The notes: a model not told the origin generated them from the sequence alone. DNA of 64,000 nt from Clostridia bacterium (GCA_018434325.1 JAHDPO010000010.1:41424-105423); one strand, 5' to 3'; shown: positions 44,382 to 52,194, counted from the stretch's first letter. A program made the numbers and translations.

Positions 44382-44410
44382 TCCGGCGAGAACGTAAAGG
44401 AGATTATAGA

Positions 44411-45817
44411 ATGAACAGCAAAAAAGAAAAGAAGCCCTTATCCGTAAATCCTTTTGTCCTCATTTTCGGCGTTGTTGTCTTCTGCGGCTTAATGACCTTT
44501 TTGGTGACGCCGGGAACATTGAAAGACGGCGTCTACGAGGCTTTGCCCAGAAATGTTTTTAATTTTAATAATATATTTAACATTTTCCGGGCCATTCCTT
44601 ACGGCATCAAAGATTCCGCCAATATCGTCATTCTGATTCTTACCGTAGGCGGTGCTTTGGAGATCTTTAAACGCAGCGGCGCCATCGACAATGGCATTAC
44701 CCAGATGGTCCATCGTTTCGGCGGCAGTTCCAGAGCCATGCTGCTGACCATTCTAATTGTGGTCTTTTCGGCAGTGGGCGGCTTCCTGGGCTGGATCGAA
44801 GTTTTGATTCCTTTCGTGCCTTTAGTGGTGGCGGTCACTTTGGCCTTGGGCTATGACAGCCTGACGGCGGTAGCTGTCGTTACCATCGGTTCCATGGGCG
44901 GCTTCATCGCCGGTCCCACAAACCTTTATACTGTAGGTGTTGCCAATGGTATATTGCAGCAAATGGGCATATTGCCTCAGGGCAGCGACCTTTTTGTGGG
45001 CCTGGGCCTGCGGGTGGCGGTTTGGGCCACCATTACGGTAATCAGCGTAATTTATATCCTGGTTTATGCATCTAAAACCCACAAAAACCCGGAAGCCAGC
45101 CTGGTTCACGACGTGGATGTAACGGATCTGCGGCTGGAGACCACCGATACGGAAAACACAAAGCTGACCCTGCCCCAGACCTTCGTTCTGTTGTCGGTGC
45201 TGGCGGCCATGATCCTTACGGTTATCGGTATGAAATACGGCATCAATGGTGTAAAGTGGGTTATCGACGATGTTTCCGCCGTATTTTTCCTGGCAGGATT
45301 GGCAGCCGGCGTGATTACCCGTATGAAAGCCGGCGTTATTGCCGACGCCTTTATTGCCGGCGCCAAAGGCTCTATTGGCGGCGCTTTAGTGGTGGGCGTG
45401 GCCCGGGGCGTTTTCTGGGTAATGAATACGGCCAACATCAACGCCACCATTATTTACAACGTTACCAGAATTCTGCAAGGTCTGTCGCCTTTTGTGGCTG
45501 CCATCTTCATCGTCATCATCGTAAGCTTTATCAACGGCCTGATTCCTTCCGGCAGCGCCAAAGGAGCCCTTTTAAGCCCCATCATCGTACCTATCGCTCT
45601 TTCTTTGGGGCTGACTTCCCAGACGGCTGTACTGGCTTATCAGTTTGGCGACGGCATCACCAACATGTTCTGGTTCAGCTATGGTACGCTGTTGATCTTC
45701 CTGAATTACGGCAAGGTGCCTTTGAACAAATGGTATAAATTTTTCGTACCATTGATGCTGATCTTCTTTGCCCTGGCCTTCGTTTTCTTGTTCATTGCCA
45801 TACAAATCGGCTATTAG
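44411..45817 (+). CDS. YfcC/DcuC-type carboxylate or peptide carrier
   Basis: A 468-residue membrane protein, about 12 segments, of the YfcC (C4-dicarboxylate anaerobic carrier-like) family. Typical parts: GGALEIFKRSGAIDNGI, GFLGWIEVLIPFVPLVVAV, MGGFIAGPTNLYTVGVAN and, in the second half, INGLIPSGSAKGALLSPIIVPI followed by GDGITNMFW. YfcC-family genes often neighbour peptidases and are proposed to carry arginine/ornithine-like or dipeptide substrates. It follows the M20 gene by 29 bases and is probably in its operon, delivering that enzyme's substrate. Confidence 0.8.
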   Translation: MNSKKEKKPLSVNPFVLIFGVVVFCGLMTFLVTPGTLKDGVYEALPRNVFNFNNIFNIFRAIPYGIKDSANIVILILTVGGALEIFKRSGAIDNGITQMVHRFGGSSRAMLLTILIVVFSAVGGFLGWIEVLIPFVPLVVAVTLALGYDSLTAVAVVTIGSMGGFIAGPTNLYTVGVANGILQQMGILPQGSDLFVGLGLRVAVWATITVISVIYILVYASKTHKNPEASLVHDVDVTDLRLETTDTENTKLTLPQTFVLLSVLAAMILTVIGMKYGINGVKWVIDDVSAVFFLAGLAAGVITRMKAGVIADAFIAGAKGSIGGALVVGVARGVFWVMNTANINATIIYNVTRILQGLSPFVAAIFIVIIVSFINGLIPSGSAKGALLSPIIVPIALSLGLTSQTAVLAYQFGDGITNMFWFSYGTLLIFLNYGKVPLNKWYKFFVPLMLIFFALAFVFLFIAIQIGY

Positions 45818-45874
45818 AGGCGGCGACGGTGGCAAGCCACTTTACTACGGGACTATTAACGGGAGACTTCAATT

Positions 45875-46696
45875 ATGGAACAAACAGGACTTGCGGCCGT
45901 TTGCCAATCGGCTGAAAAAAAACTGAGCTTTTTTCACAGCCGCGGGCGCTATTTCGTCTACGCCTGTATGGCCGGCTGCTTTTGCTCCCTGGGGATGGCT
46001 TTGGCTTATGCCATGGCCGGCGGCTTTTATGCTTCGGAAGCTCTGCGGGGAGCCTATAAGCTGATTCTGGGCAGCACCTTCACTTTATCCTTCACGATGA
46101 TCATCTTTGCCGGCGCCGAGCTTTTTACGGGCAATGTTTTCGTCTTCACTGTATCGGTATTGAGCAAAAAAACGGCCTGGGGTATTAGTATAGGTTTAGT
46201 AGCCTTTTGCTACCTGGCCAATATCCTGGGAGCGGCGGTCATGGGAGCTGTGGTAGCGGCTACGGGGCTCTTGCAGGGCTCTATGGGCGATCTGCTGGTG
46301 ACCTCGGCGCTGATGAAGATGACACTGCCTTTTTCCCAAGCTTTTTTTCGGGGCGTATTATGCAATATCTTGGTGTGCCTGGGCATCTGGTGCGTAACTA
46401 AAATGCGGTCGGAGACGGCTAAGCTTATCGTACTGCTTTGGGTGGTACTGGGTTTTGCGGGGCCGGGCTACGAGCATAGCATAGCCAACGCCGGTATTTT
46501 TTCCATGGCCCTGCTGGCTCCTCAAGCCGGCGCTGCCGGTCTTGCCCCGGCAATGGGCCTGGCGGGAGCTCTGCATAATCTGATACCGGTTACCCTGGGC
46601 AATCTGGTTGGCGGCGGCTTGTGTGTAGGCTGGGTTTACTGGTTTGCCGGCTCCGGCAAGATAACGAAGCCGGAGGACGATTTGCCCGGCCTGTGA
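45875..46696 (+). CDS. Formate/nitrite transporter (FNT) family channel
   Basis: 273 residues, six membrane helices plus re-entrant loops. Family signatures: MALAYAMAGGFY, the selectivity region LFTGNVFVFTVSVL, LCNILVCLGIW and GPGYEHSIANAGIF. FNT pentamers pass formate, nitrite or hydrosulfide across the cytoplasmic membrane. Downstream of a sulfur amino acid lyase it could export HS- or formate from 2-oxobutyrate breakdown; neither is proven. It starts 57 bases after the YfcC gene, with a weak GGGAG site. Confidence 0.85.
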   Translation: MEQTGLAAVCQSAEKKLSFFHSRGRYFVYACMAGCFCSLGMALAYAMAGGFYASEALRGAYKLILGSTFTLSFTMIIFAGAELFTGNVFVFTVSVLSKKTAWGISIGLVAFCYLANILGAAVMGAVVAATGLLQGSMGDLLVTSALMKMTLPFSQAFFRGVLCNILVCLGIWCVTKMRSETAKLIVLLWVVLGFAGPGYEHSIANAGIFSMALLAPQAGAAGLAPAMGLAGALHNLIPVTLGNLVGGGLCVGWVYWFAGSGKITKPEDDLPGL

Positions 46697-46950
46697 AGAG
46701 AAACAATAAGGATGAAGCAAAGACAGAGCAAAGGCCCGCAGGCGCAAAGGAACGAAGATGTAGAGATGCGCAGGCGTGAAGATGCAAAAAATGAAAGCGC
46801 AAAGATGTATGGTGTGAAGGCAAGATAAAGGCACGAGGACCTGAAGCCGCAAAAACACGTAGGTAAGATAGAGGCACATAGCCCGAAAGAGAGAAAAATG
46901 GCAGGGTGATGCTTGATGTTTGAGAGCGGAGATACATCCTGCAAAGAATA
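46697..46950. repeat. Purine-rich degenerate repeat region
   Basis: About 250 bases strongly biased to A and G on the plus strand, with recurring pieces such as GCGCAAAGATG, GGCGTGAAGATGC and GGCGCAAAGGAACGAAGATG. The minus strand lacks stops in several frames because of this bias, producing spurious open frames. No ribosome site or domain is seen. Confidence 0.55.
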
Positions 46951-46952
46951 AG

Positions 46953-46992
46953 CCCGGCAAAACGGCGTAATAGCAACCGTTTGCCGGGTTTT
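46953..46992 (+). terminator. Rho-independent terminator after the FNT gene region
   Basis: CCCGGCAAAACGG and CCGTTTGCCGGG form a nearly perfect stem across a 10-base loop, followed by TTTTG. Confidence 0.75.
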
Positions 46993-47057
46993 GTCTATGG
47001 AGCGAAAAGGGGAATGGGGAGGCACTGAAAAATTCGCTCAAGGTTCAGCCTTTTTGA

Positions 47058-47202
47058 GCAAAATTGTAGGTTTAAAGTGTCGGAAACACCGTTTGCCTGC
47101 TTTTGATGAGGCTGAAAACCCCTTTTTGGCTGTATCTAGTGCCGCCGTTTGGACAAACGCCCTATTCTTGAGGAGGGGCACACTTTAAACCTGCAATTTT
47201 GC
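47058..47202. repeat. Dispersed inverted-repeat element, copy D
   Basis: 145 bp from GCAAAATTGTAGGTTTAAAG to the right arm CACACTTTAAACCTGCAATT-TTGC. Outer arms CACTGAAAAAT (47023) and ATTTTTCAGTG (ending 47215) extend the palindrome. The interior core GGCTGTATCTAGTGCC matches copies B and C. It marks the left edge of the prophage remnant. Confidence 0.8.
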
Positions 47203-47372
47203 GTATTTTTCAGTGCTCTCACAAAACGGCATACCTGCAACTGCTTGCCGGCTGTTTGCTGTGGTGGCTTGCGGCAGAAAACGTGTCAGCCAATGTCATT
47301 TTACTTTCTGTTATAGTAATATTGAGCAAACCGTGAGTGCTTAAATATTCAGTGCAGAAAGGAAAGAAGGGC

Positions 47373-48158
47373 ATGGCAAAACATACAGAACATTACGGCC
47401 TTAATAAGCCGGAGTCTAGCGAGTTTTATGATGTTGGTATAGGAAATGGCAATTTAGATGTGATCGACGACCTGATTAAAGGAAACGAGGATGCTATTGA
47501 GGAAATAGCCGGCGCCGGCCGCACGACGGAAACGGTAGTAGGTGCTTACGCCGCAGCTCAGCAGGCAGTTGGCCAGGTCGGCAATGTGGACAGCAAGATA
47601 GGCTCCATCGGTGATACCGGAGGCAGCACTACGGCCGGCAGCGTATTTGCTAAGCTGAATGCGATACTGCAAAAGTTTGTATCCGTCTGGACGGATGCCC
47701 GGGCGGCGAAGCTGGATAATCTGGATGGGACGATAAGCAGCCGGGCCAGCCAGGACAGTCTCACATCTGTCAATAATAGGGTTGGTCTTACCGGCGATAC
47801 TGGCGCCACAACAACATCAGGTAGCATCCTTGGCAAGCTTAATGCCCTATTAAGCTATAGCCTTGCGCCGAGGGTGGTCAAAAGTGTACAGCGGGGGATA
47901 ATCACATCAGCCACAGCAGCATCTGGCAGTAGTGATTCTCCATTTCAAAATAGTATTACCATATCCGCAGTGGTTGTCGCAAAGTCTATTATCGTTTTTC
48001 CAGGTGAGGGTGGGGGCAGAGGAAATACTAATATGTTCGCATTTGTGGGACCGTTTTTTACCTTTGCTAACTCAACTACTCTTGTGTTAAATCTGCCTCA
48101 AATTTCTGCACCTTCAACCCAATACCCACTTCCGTGGCAAGTAATTGAATTTTATTAA
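47373..48158 (+). CDS. Phage tail-fibre-like protein
   Basis: 261 residues. The start MAKHTEHYGLNKPESSEFYD followed by GIGNGNLDVIDDLIKG is the stereotyped N-terminus of Clostridium-type phage tail-fibre proteins. Residues about 65-165 contain two similar units (IGDTGGSTTAGSVFAKLNAIL and TGDTGATTTSGSILGKLNALL), and the C-terminus is beta-rich and probably receptor-facing. GGAAAGAAGGG precedes the chosen ATG. It begins a tail-holin-endolysin string, typical of a prophage right end; capsid, tail tube and integrase genes are absent. Confidence 0.7.
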   Translation: MAKHTEHYGLNKPESSEFYDVGIGNGNLDVIDDLIKGNEDAIEEIAGAGRTTETVVGAYAAAQQAVGQVGNVDSKIGSIGDTGGSTTAGSVFAKLNAILQKFVSVWTDARAAKLDNLDGTISSRASQDSLTSVNNRVGLTGDTGATTTSGSILGKLNALLSYSLAPRVVKSVQRGIITSATAASGSSDSPFQNSITISAVVVAKSIIVFPGEGGGRGNTNMFAFVGPFFTFANSTTLVLNLPQISAPSTQYPLPWQVIEFY

Positions 48159-48173
48159 AGGGGGCACCAAACC

Positions 48174-48491
48174 ATGCAGTACATCTACGCACAACTAAAA
48201 CAAGCCAATACCTGTATCGGAGTATCGCAGCTTGCCGGCGAGGTAATCCAGGATAATCTGATTGATGTATCCGACCACGCTGAGCCCTACAGCCTGCTTG
48301 GCCAAGCTTACGACCGGGAAACCGGCGACTTTTACATGCCCGAGCCCAAGCCCCTTCCCCCGGAGCTGGATTTCACGCCGTTAAGCCAGCCAATGGCGGC
48401 CGAAGATACAACGGCCCTGCAAGTTGAGGTACAGGCATTAAGAGAGCAAATGTCAACACTAATCAATCTGCTCCAGCAAAAGGATGCCTAA
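48174..48491 (+). CDS. Phage tail-associated small protein
   Basis: 105 residues. The beginning YIYAQLKQANTCIGVSQLAGEV and LLGQAYDRETGDF resemble small proteins that follow tail-fibre genes in Firmicutes prophages. A C-terminal coiled-coil-like segment (ALQVEVQALREQMSTLINLL) follows a Pro-rich hinge. Role unknown; chaperone or tail-tip accessory is a guess from position. GGGGG precedes its ATG 15 bases after the fibre gene. Confidence 0.6.
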   Translation: MQYIYAQLKQANTCIGVSQLAGEVIQDNLIDVSDHAEPYSLLGQAYDRETGDFYMPEPKPLPPELDFTPLSQPMAAEDTTALQVEVQALREQMSTLINLLQQKDA

Positions 48492-48583
48492 CTATAAACT
48501 AAACATCAATAACCATTACAAGGCAGGATACCTAAACGGTCCTGCCTTGTTGCTGTAATTTAATGATGAAAGGCGGTCGAGAC

Positions 48584-49040
48584 ATGGACACAATCAAAAG
48601 CATCAAAATCGTAGTAACGGCAATTGGTACGGCAATAGCGGCGAGATTAGGGGATATGGCAATCCCCATTTTTATGCTGCTTGGTAGTAATATCGCTGAT
48701 TATTTTACTGCTATATGGGCGGCCCCAAAACGGGGCGAAACGGTAAACTCAGACCGGGGCCTGGCCGGCATCAAGAAAAAGGTCAGCATGTATGTACTAA
48801 TCTGGTAGCCGCCGCAGTAGATATTTTTCCTACGGTGCAGATGCAGCCAGAATTGTACTGCCGGCAACGTGGATTTTTACCCTAGCCGTAACCATCTGGC
48901 TAATTTGCAACGAATTAATTAGTATCTTGGAAAACTTGGCGGACGTCGGATTAAACCTACCGCCTTTTTTAATGCCCATTGTGCTGCAGGTTAAGAAAAC
49001 GGTAGAGGCCAAGGCAGAGGAGGGGCGGCGGGATGATTGA
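48584..49040 (+). pseudogene. Phage holin gene broken by two frameshifts
   Basis: Frame 1 (48584-48805) reads MDTIKSIKIVVTAIGTAIAA, with RLGDMAIPIFMLLG and IADYFTAIW, a class-I/II phage holin start. At the GG near 48805 the frame must drop back one base to read VAAAVDIF. Near the T-run at 48822-48828 it drops back again to continue YGADAARIVLPATW, LAVTIWLICNELISILENL and PPFLMPIVLQVKK, ending at 49040. The joined protein would be a normal holin overlapping the endolysin start. Either the gene is decayed or the assembly lost bases in two short homopolymers. Confidence 0.75.
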
Positions 49041-49677
49041 ACAATATAGCCTTGCGAAACTGGGCAGAAACTATAAGCTATCCGAAAACATCACCCTGGG
49101 CGAATTTGCATCAAAGGGGGCCGATGGATCGGAGCCAACACTGGTTGACATGGAGCTGATCCGCAAGATTCAGTGCATGCGGGACCTTCTGGGGGCTCCG
49201 GTCCATTTTAACTCCGGCTTTCGCACGGTAAAGCATAATGCGGCTGTGGGTGGCGTAGCCGGCAGCTACCATACCAAGGGCATGGCGGCAGATATCTACT
49301 TCGACGGCGTGTCGGATGAGGTGGCCGCCCAGTGCGCTGAGTACGTTGATTTCGGCGGCATCGGGCGGTACCCTGGCCGCATCCACGTAGATACCCGACC
49401 CGGGCGGTATCGTTACCGTAAGCCTGGCAAGGACTATATCACCGTGGCCGGCTTCCCGGGATATGTGCCGTCGGTGCCGGAGACGAAACCGGAGTCTGTC
49501 GTTGATCCATCGCCGGCAGAGACTGTGCCGGTGGAGCTTCTTTGCCGCTGTGGGGGCTTGATCGCTACCGTCGAGGGGGTAAGGCTTGACGGTGCTGTTT
49601 ACGTCCCTGTGAGGCAGCTTAGTGAGGCCCTGGGCCATGAGGTGGACTATGTGGACGACAAAGTGACAGTAAAATAG
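49033..49677 (+). CDS. Phage endolysin-like M15 peptidase
   Basis: 214 residues. Peptidase_M15_3 domain (about 20-130): SGFRTVKHNAAVGGVAGSYH, then GMAADIYFDG and RIHVDTRPGR supply the His, Asp and His zinc ligands; such enzymes cut peptidoglycan cross-links. The C-terminal part (about 165-214), GLIATVEGVRLDGAVYVPVRQLSEALG, resembles copper-amine-oxidase-N-like wall-associated domains. It overlaps the broken holin gene, the usual lysis-cassette arrangement. A terminator follows. Confidence 0.85.
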   Translation: MIEQYSLAKLGRNYKLSENITLGEFASKGADGSEPTLVDMELIRKIQCMRDLLGAPVHFNSGFRTVKHNAAVGGVAGSYHTKGMAADIYFDGVSDEVAAQCAEYVDFGGIGRYPGRIHVDTRPGRYRYRKPGKDYITVAGFPGYVPSVPETKPESVVDPSPAETVPVELLCRCGGLIATVEGVRLDGAVYVPVRQLSEALGHEVDYVDDKVTVK

Positions 49678-49684
49678 GCATAGC

Positions 49685-49734
49685 AAAGCCGCTTCCAGGT
49701 GTGATTCTCATCGCATCCGGAGGCGGCTTTTTTT
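49685..49734 (+). terminator. Rho-independent terminator of the lysis cassette
   Basis: AAAGCCGC pairs with GCGGCTTT, with further CCGGA-type pairing inside, followed by TTTTTTT. Confidence 0.8.
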
Positions 49735-49777
49735 GTTGCATTTTAAAAAGATGTCACGAAATGTTAACTGAAATCTA

Positions 49778-49806
49778 TTGAATTAAATTCGCATTTGTGG
49801 TATAAA
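49778..49806 (+). promoter_or_regulatory. Sigma-A promoter for the Abi-associated RNA
   Basis: TTGAAT (49778), 17-base spacer, TATAAA (49801). Transcription should begin near 49813, at the first base of the structured RNA. Confidence 0.75.
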
Positions 49807-49812
49807 ATAGAT

Positions 49813-49892
49813 AACAGAGCTGCCCGGGCGAGGCGAAAGCCAGCTCACTTCGGGGGCCAAGAGCCAGCAGGGATAACTTGCTGGCTCTTTCT
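49813..49892 (+). ncRNA. Structured small RNA upstream of the Abi_2 gene (abiF-RNA-like)
   Basis: About 80 nt between the promoter and the Abi gene. Stem GAGCT/AGCTC (49817-49821 with 42-46 of the same hundred) encloses a GGC-GAAA-GCC hairpin. CCCG at 49823-49826 can pair with CGGG at 49851-49854 beyond the stem, making an H-type pseudoknot. An 11-bp terminator hairpin follows (AAGAGCCAGCA/TGCTGGCTCTT, 49859-49889) and then TTTCTT. A structured RNA of this placement, called the abiF motif, is known upstream of Abi_2/AbiF genes; identity with it is inferred. Confidence 0.7.
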
Positions 49893-49912
49893 TATGAGGG
49901 AGGAGATTTGTT

Positions 49913-50812
49913 TTGGAAGTCAAAGAATTAAAAAAGCCTCTCACCTTTGAAGAACAGGTAGTTCGCCTAAAAGAGCATGGAGTTTTAATTTCTGATAAAT
50001 CTAAAGCTCAGGAAATATTATCTAAAATAAATTATTATAGGCTTTCAGGATATGCCTATCAATTCAAAAAAGATAGCGATGACTACAGAGAAGGGACAAG
50101 CTTCGATCAAATTGTTAAAATACATGAGTTAGACCAAAAGCTCAGAAACTTGCTCCGGCAGCCTCTTGAAATAATTGAACTCTGGGCCAGAACGCAAATA
50201 GCTTACCATTTCTCTATTTCTCGATGCTTAATCTCACCCCATGATGGGCATTATAATTCTGATAATTTTTATCGTAAGGATATGCATAAAAAGGTTCTTG
50301 ATGGACTAGAAAAAGATTTAAGACATAATAAAGATATAGAATTTATTAAACATCACCAGAATATCTACGGTGGGCGTATGCCCCTGTGGGTCATGGTGGA
50401 AGTGCTTTCGTTTTCAAATTTGTCAAAACTCTATAGCTCTATGACTAATTGCGACCAAGACAGGATAAGTAGTGCTTTGGGTACAGAAACAAAGTATTTA
50501 ATAAATAATTTGCACTGCGTGGCTAATCTAAGAAATATTTGCTCACATGGAGGGCGTCTCTACAACAGAATTATTTTGCCTGAAGTAAAATTGGCCCCTA
50601 GTTATTATAGGCTGTTTTTGGAACAGAAAAACGATAGCTTGGCAGCATTTATAATCGCTCTGCTTAGACTGCTACCAGAGGATGAATCAAAGAAATCCTT
50701 AATAACAGATATAGACAGGGTTTGTTGTGAATATAAAGATGAAGTGGACATGGCCATGTATGGGTTCTCAGCAGACTACATAGACAAACTTAAAAAGATT
50801 TTCTGCGTGTAG
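49913..50812 (+). CDS. Abi_2 (AbiD/AbiF) abortive-infection protein
   Basis: 299 residues. Family hallmarks: KPLTFEEQVVRLKEHGVLISD, INYYRLSGYAYQFK, then RNLLRQPLEIIELWARTQIAYHF, PLWVMVEVLSFSNLSKLY and the HEPN-like RNase motif NLRNICSHGGRLYNR (R-x4-H, about residues 205-211). Such proteins stop phage growth by damaging the host or its RNA. The TTG start follows GGAGGAG. The gene is A+T-richer than its neighbours and sits just past the lysis cassette, the usual slot for phage-carried defence cargo, with its own promoter-RNA-terminator upstream. Confidence 0.88.
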   Translation: MEVKELKKPLTFEEQVVRLKEHGVLISDKSKAQEILSKINYYRLSGYAYQFKKDSDDYREGTSFDQIVKIHELDQKLRNLLRQPLEIIELWARTQIAYHFSISRCLISPHDGHYNSDNFYRKDMHKKVLDGLEKDLRHNKDIEFIKHHQNIYGGRMPLWVMVEVLSFSNLSKLYSSMTNCDQDRISSALGTETKYLINNLHCVANLRNICSHGGRLYNRIILPEVKLAPSYYRLFLEQKNDSLAAFIIALLRLLPEDESKKSLITDIDRVCCEYKDEVDMAMYGFSADYIDKLKKIFCV

Positions 50813-50814
50813 GC

Positions 50815-50919
50815 TGCGGACAATCCTATTATGGCCTGCCGCTCAGTTTAGAGGTGAAGCAAAGCTTTGGCGAGTATAAGCTTGTAGATCGGCGTAGTGG
50901 GGTAGTAGTGGAGCTGTAA
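50815..50919 (+). pseudogene. C-terminal remnant of an unknown protein
   Basis: Immediately after the Abi stop, one frame reads CGQSYYGLPLSLEVKQSFGE, then YKLVDRRSGVVVEL and a stop. It looks like a coherent protein tail of 34 residues without a start or ribosome site. Probably debris of a phage gene cut by insertion of the Abi unit; family not recognised. Confidence 0.45.
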
Positions 50920-50922
50920 AGG

Positions 50923-51178
50923 CTATTTAAGCCCTTTGCGGTAATCATCCGTATCCACGTCGATCAGCAGTTTGGGCGCCGGCAATCAGCATCTCCGGCA
51001 GCGGGATAGCCTCTCCGCGGTCTTCGGCCCCGCAGAGCCATTTGGCTACGGCATCTCTGGCGGCCGCCATGGCAGCGTCCAACGTGGCGCCGCTGGCGGA
51101 GTAGCCGAATAAATCCGGGATGATGACGAGGTAGCCGGTAACGTCTATAGCAAAGTGGGCGGCGTAGGTGTGCTCCAT
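50923..51178 (-). pseudogene. HicB-like antitoxin gene with 3' frameshift
   Basis: The intact frame from 51178 encodes MEHTYAAHFAIDVTGYLVII, PDLFGYSASGATLDAAMAAA, then the end PLPEMLIAGAQTADRRGYG, stopping at 50945. This is the HicB partial-RNase-H fold, but the tail is wrong. Moving one base at GGCGCCCAAAC gives APKLLIDVDTDDYRKGLK and a stop at 50923, the usual HicB ending. No hicA toxin lies beside it. AAAGGAAG precedes the ATG. It is either an orphan, decaying antitoxin or a sequence error. Confidence 0.65.
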
Positions 51179-51344
51179 ATGATTTTCTTCCTTTAATATA
51201 TTCTTAAAAGCTCTCCCACTTTGTGTAACCCGGAGAGCCTTTTTATTGCAAATTTCATCCGGAATTTCATCCGAAATGGGGCTTAAAATTCCGGATGAAG
51301 GTATTAAATCCAGGATTTGAGTATAGAAAAATAGAAAACAAAAA

Positions 51345-51380
51345 ACCGCCAAGCCGTTGATATATAACGGTTTTGGCGGT
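51345..51380 (-). terminator. Terminator downstream of the tRNA-Leu repeats
   Basis: ACCGCCAA/TTGGCGGT with an inner CCGTT/AACGG stem; on the minus strand it is followed by TTTTTTG, so it would end transcripts coming from the tRNA and repeats. Confidence 0.6.
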
Positions 51381-51410
51381 CTTGAGCCACTTGTTGCCTT
51401 GTGGCTAAGT

Positions 51411-51806
51411 AGTGCGAGAGATGGGACTTGCGCCGCTCGCCGGATTCTGGTATCGGGGTTTGGCAGCTCGCTATCACGCCGGGGCGGGCAAACCCTCCCC
51501 ATAGGTCGGCTTTGCTGTTTCTTAAGTCCGCCCGTTCAAGTCCCCTCAATTACAGACTAAAAAGTAAAGAGGCTACCGCATTAATCTGCGATAACCTCTT
51601 TACTTTTTAGTGCGAGAGATGGGACTTGCGCCGCTCGCCGGATTCGGGTATCAGGGCTTGGCAGCTCGCTATCACGCCGGGGCGGGCAAACCCTCCCCAT
51701 AGGTCGGTTTCGCTGCTTCCTAAGTCCGCCCGTTCAAGTCCCTACAATTACAGACTAAAAAGTAAAGAGGCTACCGCATTAATCTGCGATAACCTCTTTA
51801 CTTTTT
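51411..51806. repeat. Two 198-bp direct repeats seeded by the tRNA-Leu 3' end
   Basis: Units at 51411-51608 and 51609-51806 differ at only about nine positions. Each begins with AGTGCGAGAGATGGGACTTG, identical to the 3' end of the tRNA-Leu gene plus two bases (51807-51826), giving exact 198-bp periodicity. Each unit has GGGACTTG and CAAGTCCC as inverted repeats enclosing about 115 bases, and ends in a perfect 14-bp hairpin AAAAAGTAAAGAGG/CCTCTTTACTTTTT. Small 60-codon frames in each unit lack ribosome sites. Confidence 0.8.
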
Positions 51807-51808
51807 AG

Positions 51809-51892
51809 TGCGAGAGATGGGACTTGAACCCACACGAGCGAATGCCCACTAGCACCTCAAGCTAGCGCGTCTGCCGATTCCGCCACCCTCGC
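51809..51892 (-). tRNA. tRNA-Leu (anticodon GAG)
   Basis: 84 nt with a 7-bp acceptor stem GCGAGGG/CTCTCGC and discriminator A, a D-arm GGCGGAATCGGCAGAC, anticodon stem CTAGC/GCTAG with loop TTGAGGT (anticodon GAG), a long class II variable arm (GGGCATTCGCTC), and T-loop GGTTCAAGTCC. CCA is not encoded. Its 3' end faces the prophage remnant and is copied twice at 198-bp intervals. Confidence 0.93.
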
Positions 51893-51961
51893 ATTTCGAT
51901 ATAAATCGAACAAAAACTATAATAGCATGGATAAGGTGATTGGTCAATAAGTGAACGATTA

Positions 51962-51997
51962 TTCGTGGAGAATTTCGTGGGAGAATTCGTAGAGAAT
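51962..51997. repeat. 12-bp tandem triplicate
   Basis: TTCGTGGAGAAT, TTCGTGGGAGAA and TTCGTAGAGAAT stand in direct succession. They could be regulator sites for the downstream carrier; no evidence beyond position. Confidence 0.55.
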
Positions 51998-52165
51998 AAA
52001 ATTACCGTTTTTTGGACAAAATGCTAGAAGAAAAAATGATGATAGCAAATAGTCGGCTCATATGCAGACCATTTGCAAAAAGAAAGCGAGAAAAAACAAC
52101 AAAAACTAATATTTTTTAAAATATTTTTTTCTTTTTGCAAGTGACTAGCAGGAGATAAACATAAG

Positions 52166-52194
52166 TTGTCGAAATATCTAACTTGTGTTACATT
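52166..52194 (+). promoter_or_regulatory. Candidate promoter of the carrier gene
   Basis: TTGTCG, 17 bases, TACATT, about 40 bases before the ATG. Moderate match only. Confidence 0.35.

Larger units (their letters stand above)
51179..51808. other. Spacer carrying the tRNA-derived tandem repeat
   Basis: 630 bases with no credible gene: about 165 bases of plain sequence, a minus-strand terminator (51345-51380) and two 198-bp repeat units (51411-51806) running into tRNA-Leu. Confidence 0.65.

Noticed and set aside
46358..47041. Three overlapping minus-strand frames in the region after the FNT gene
   Set aside because: They arise because a purine-rich stretch lacks minus-strand stop codons in several frames at once; all also overlap the FNT gene or a terminator.
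51411..51806. CRISPR array
   Set aside because: Only two units of 198 bp with no short-repeat/unique-spacer structure and no cas genes.
51428..51808. Pair of similar 60-codon plus-strand frames in the 198-bp repeats
   Set aside because: No ribosome-binding sites, the frames read through the terminator hairpin, and the differences between copies change amino acids freely.
47023..51808. Complete inducible prophage
   Set aside because: Only tail-fibre, holin (broken) and endolysin genes are present; no integrase, terminase, capsid or replication genes, and no matching att site at the left edge.
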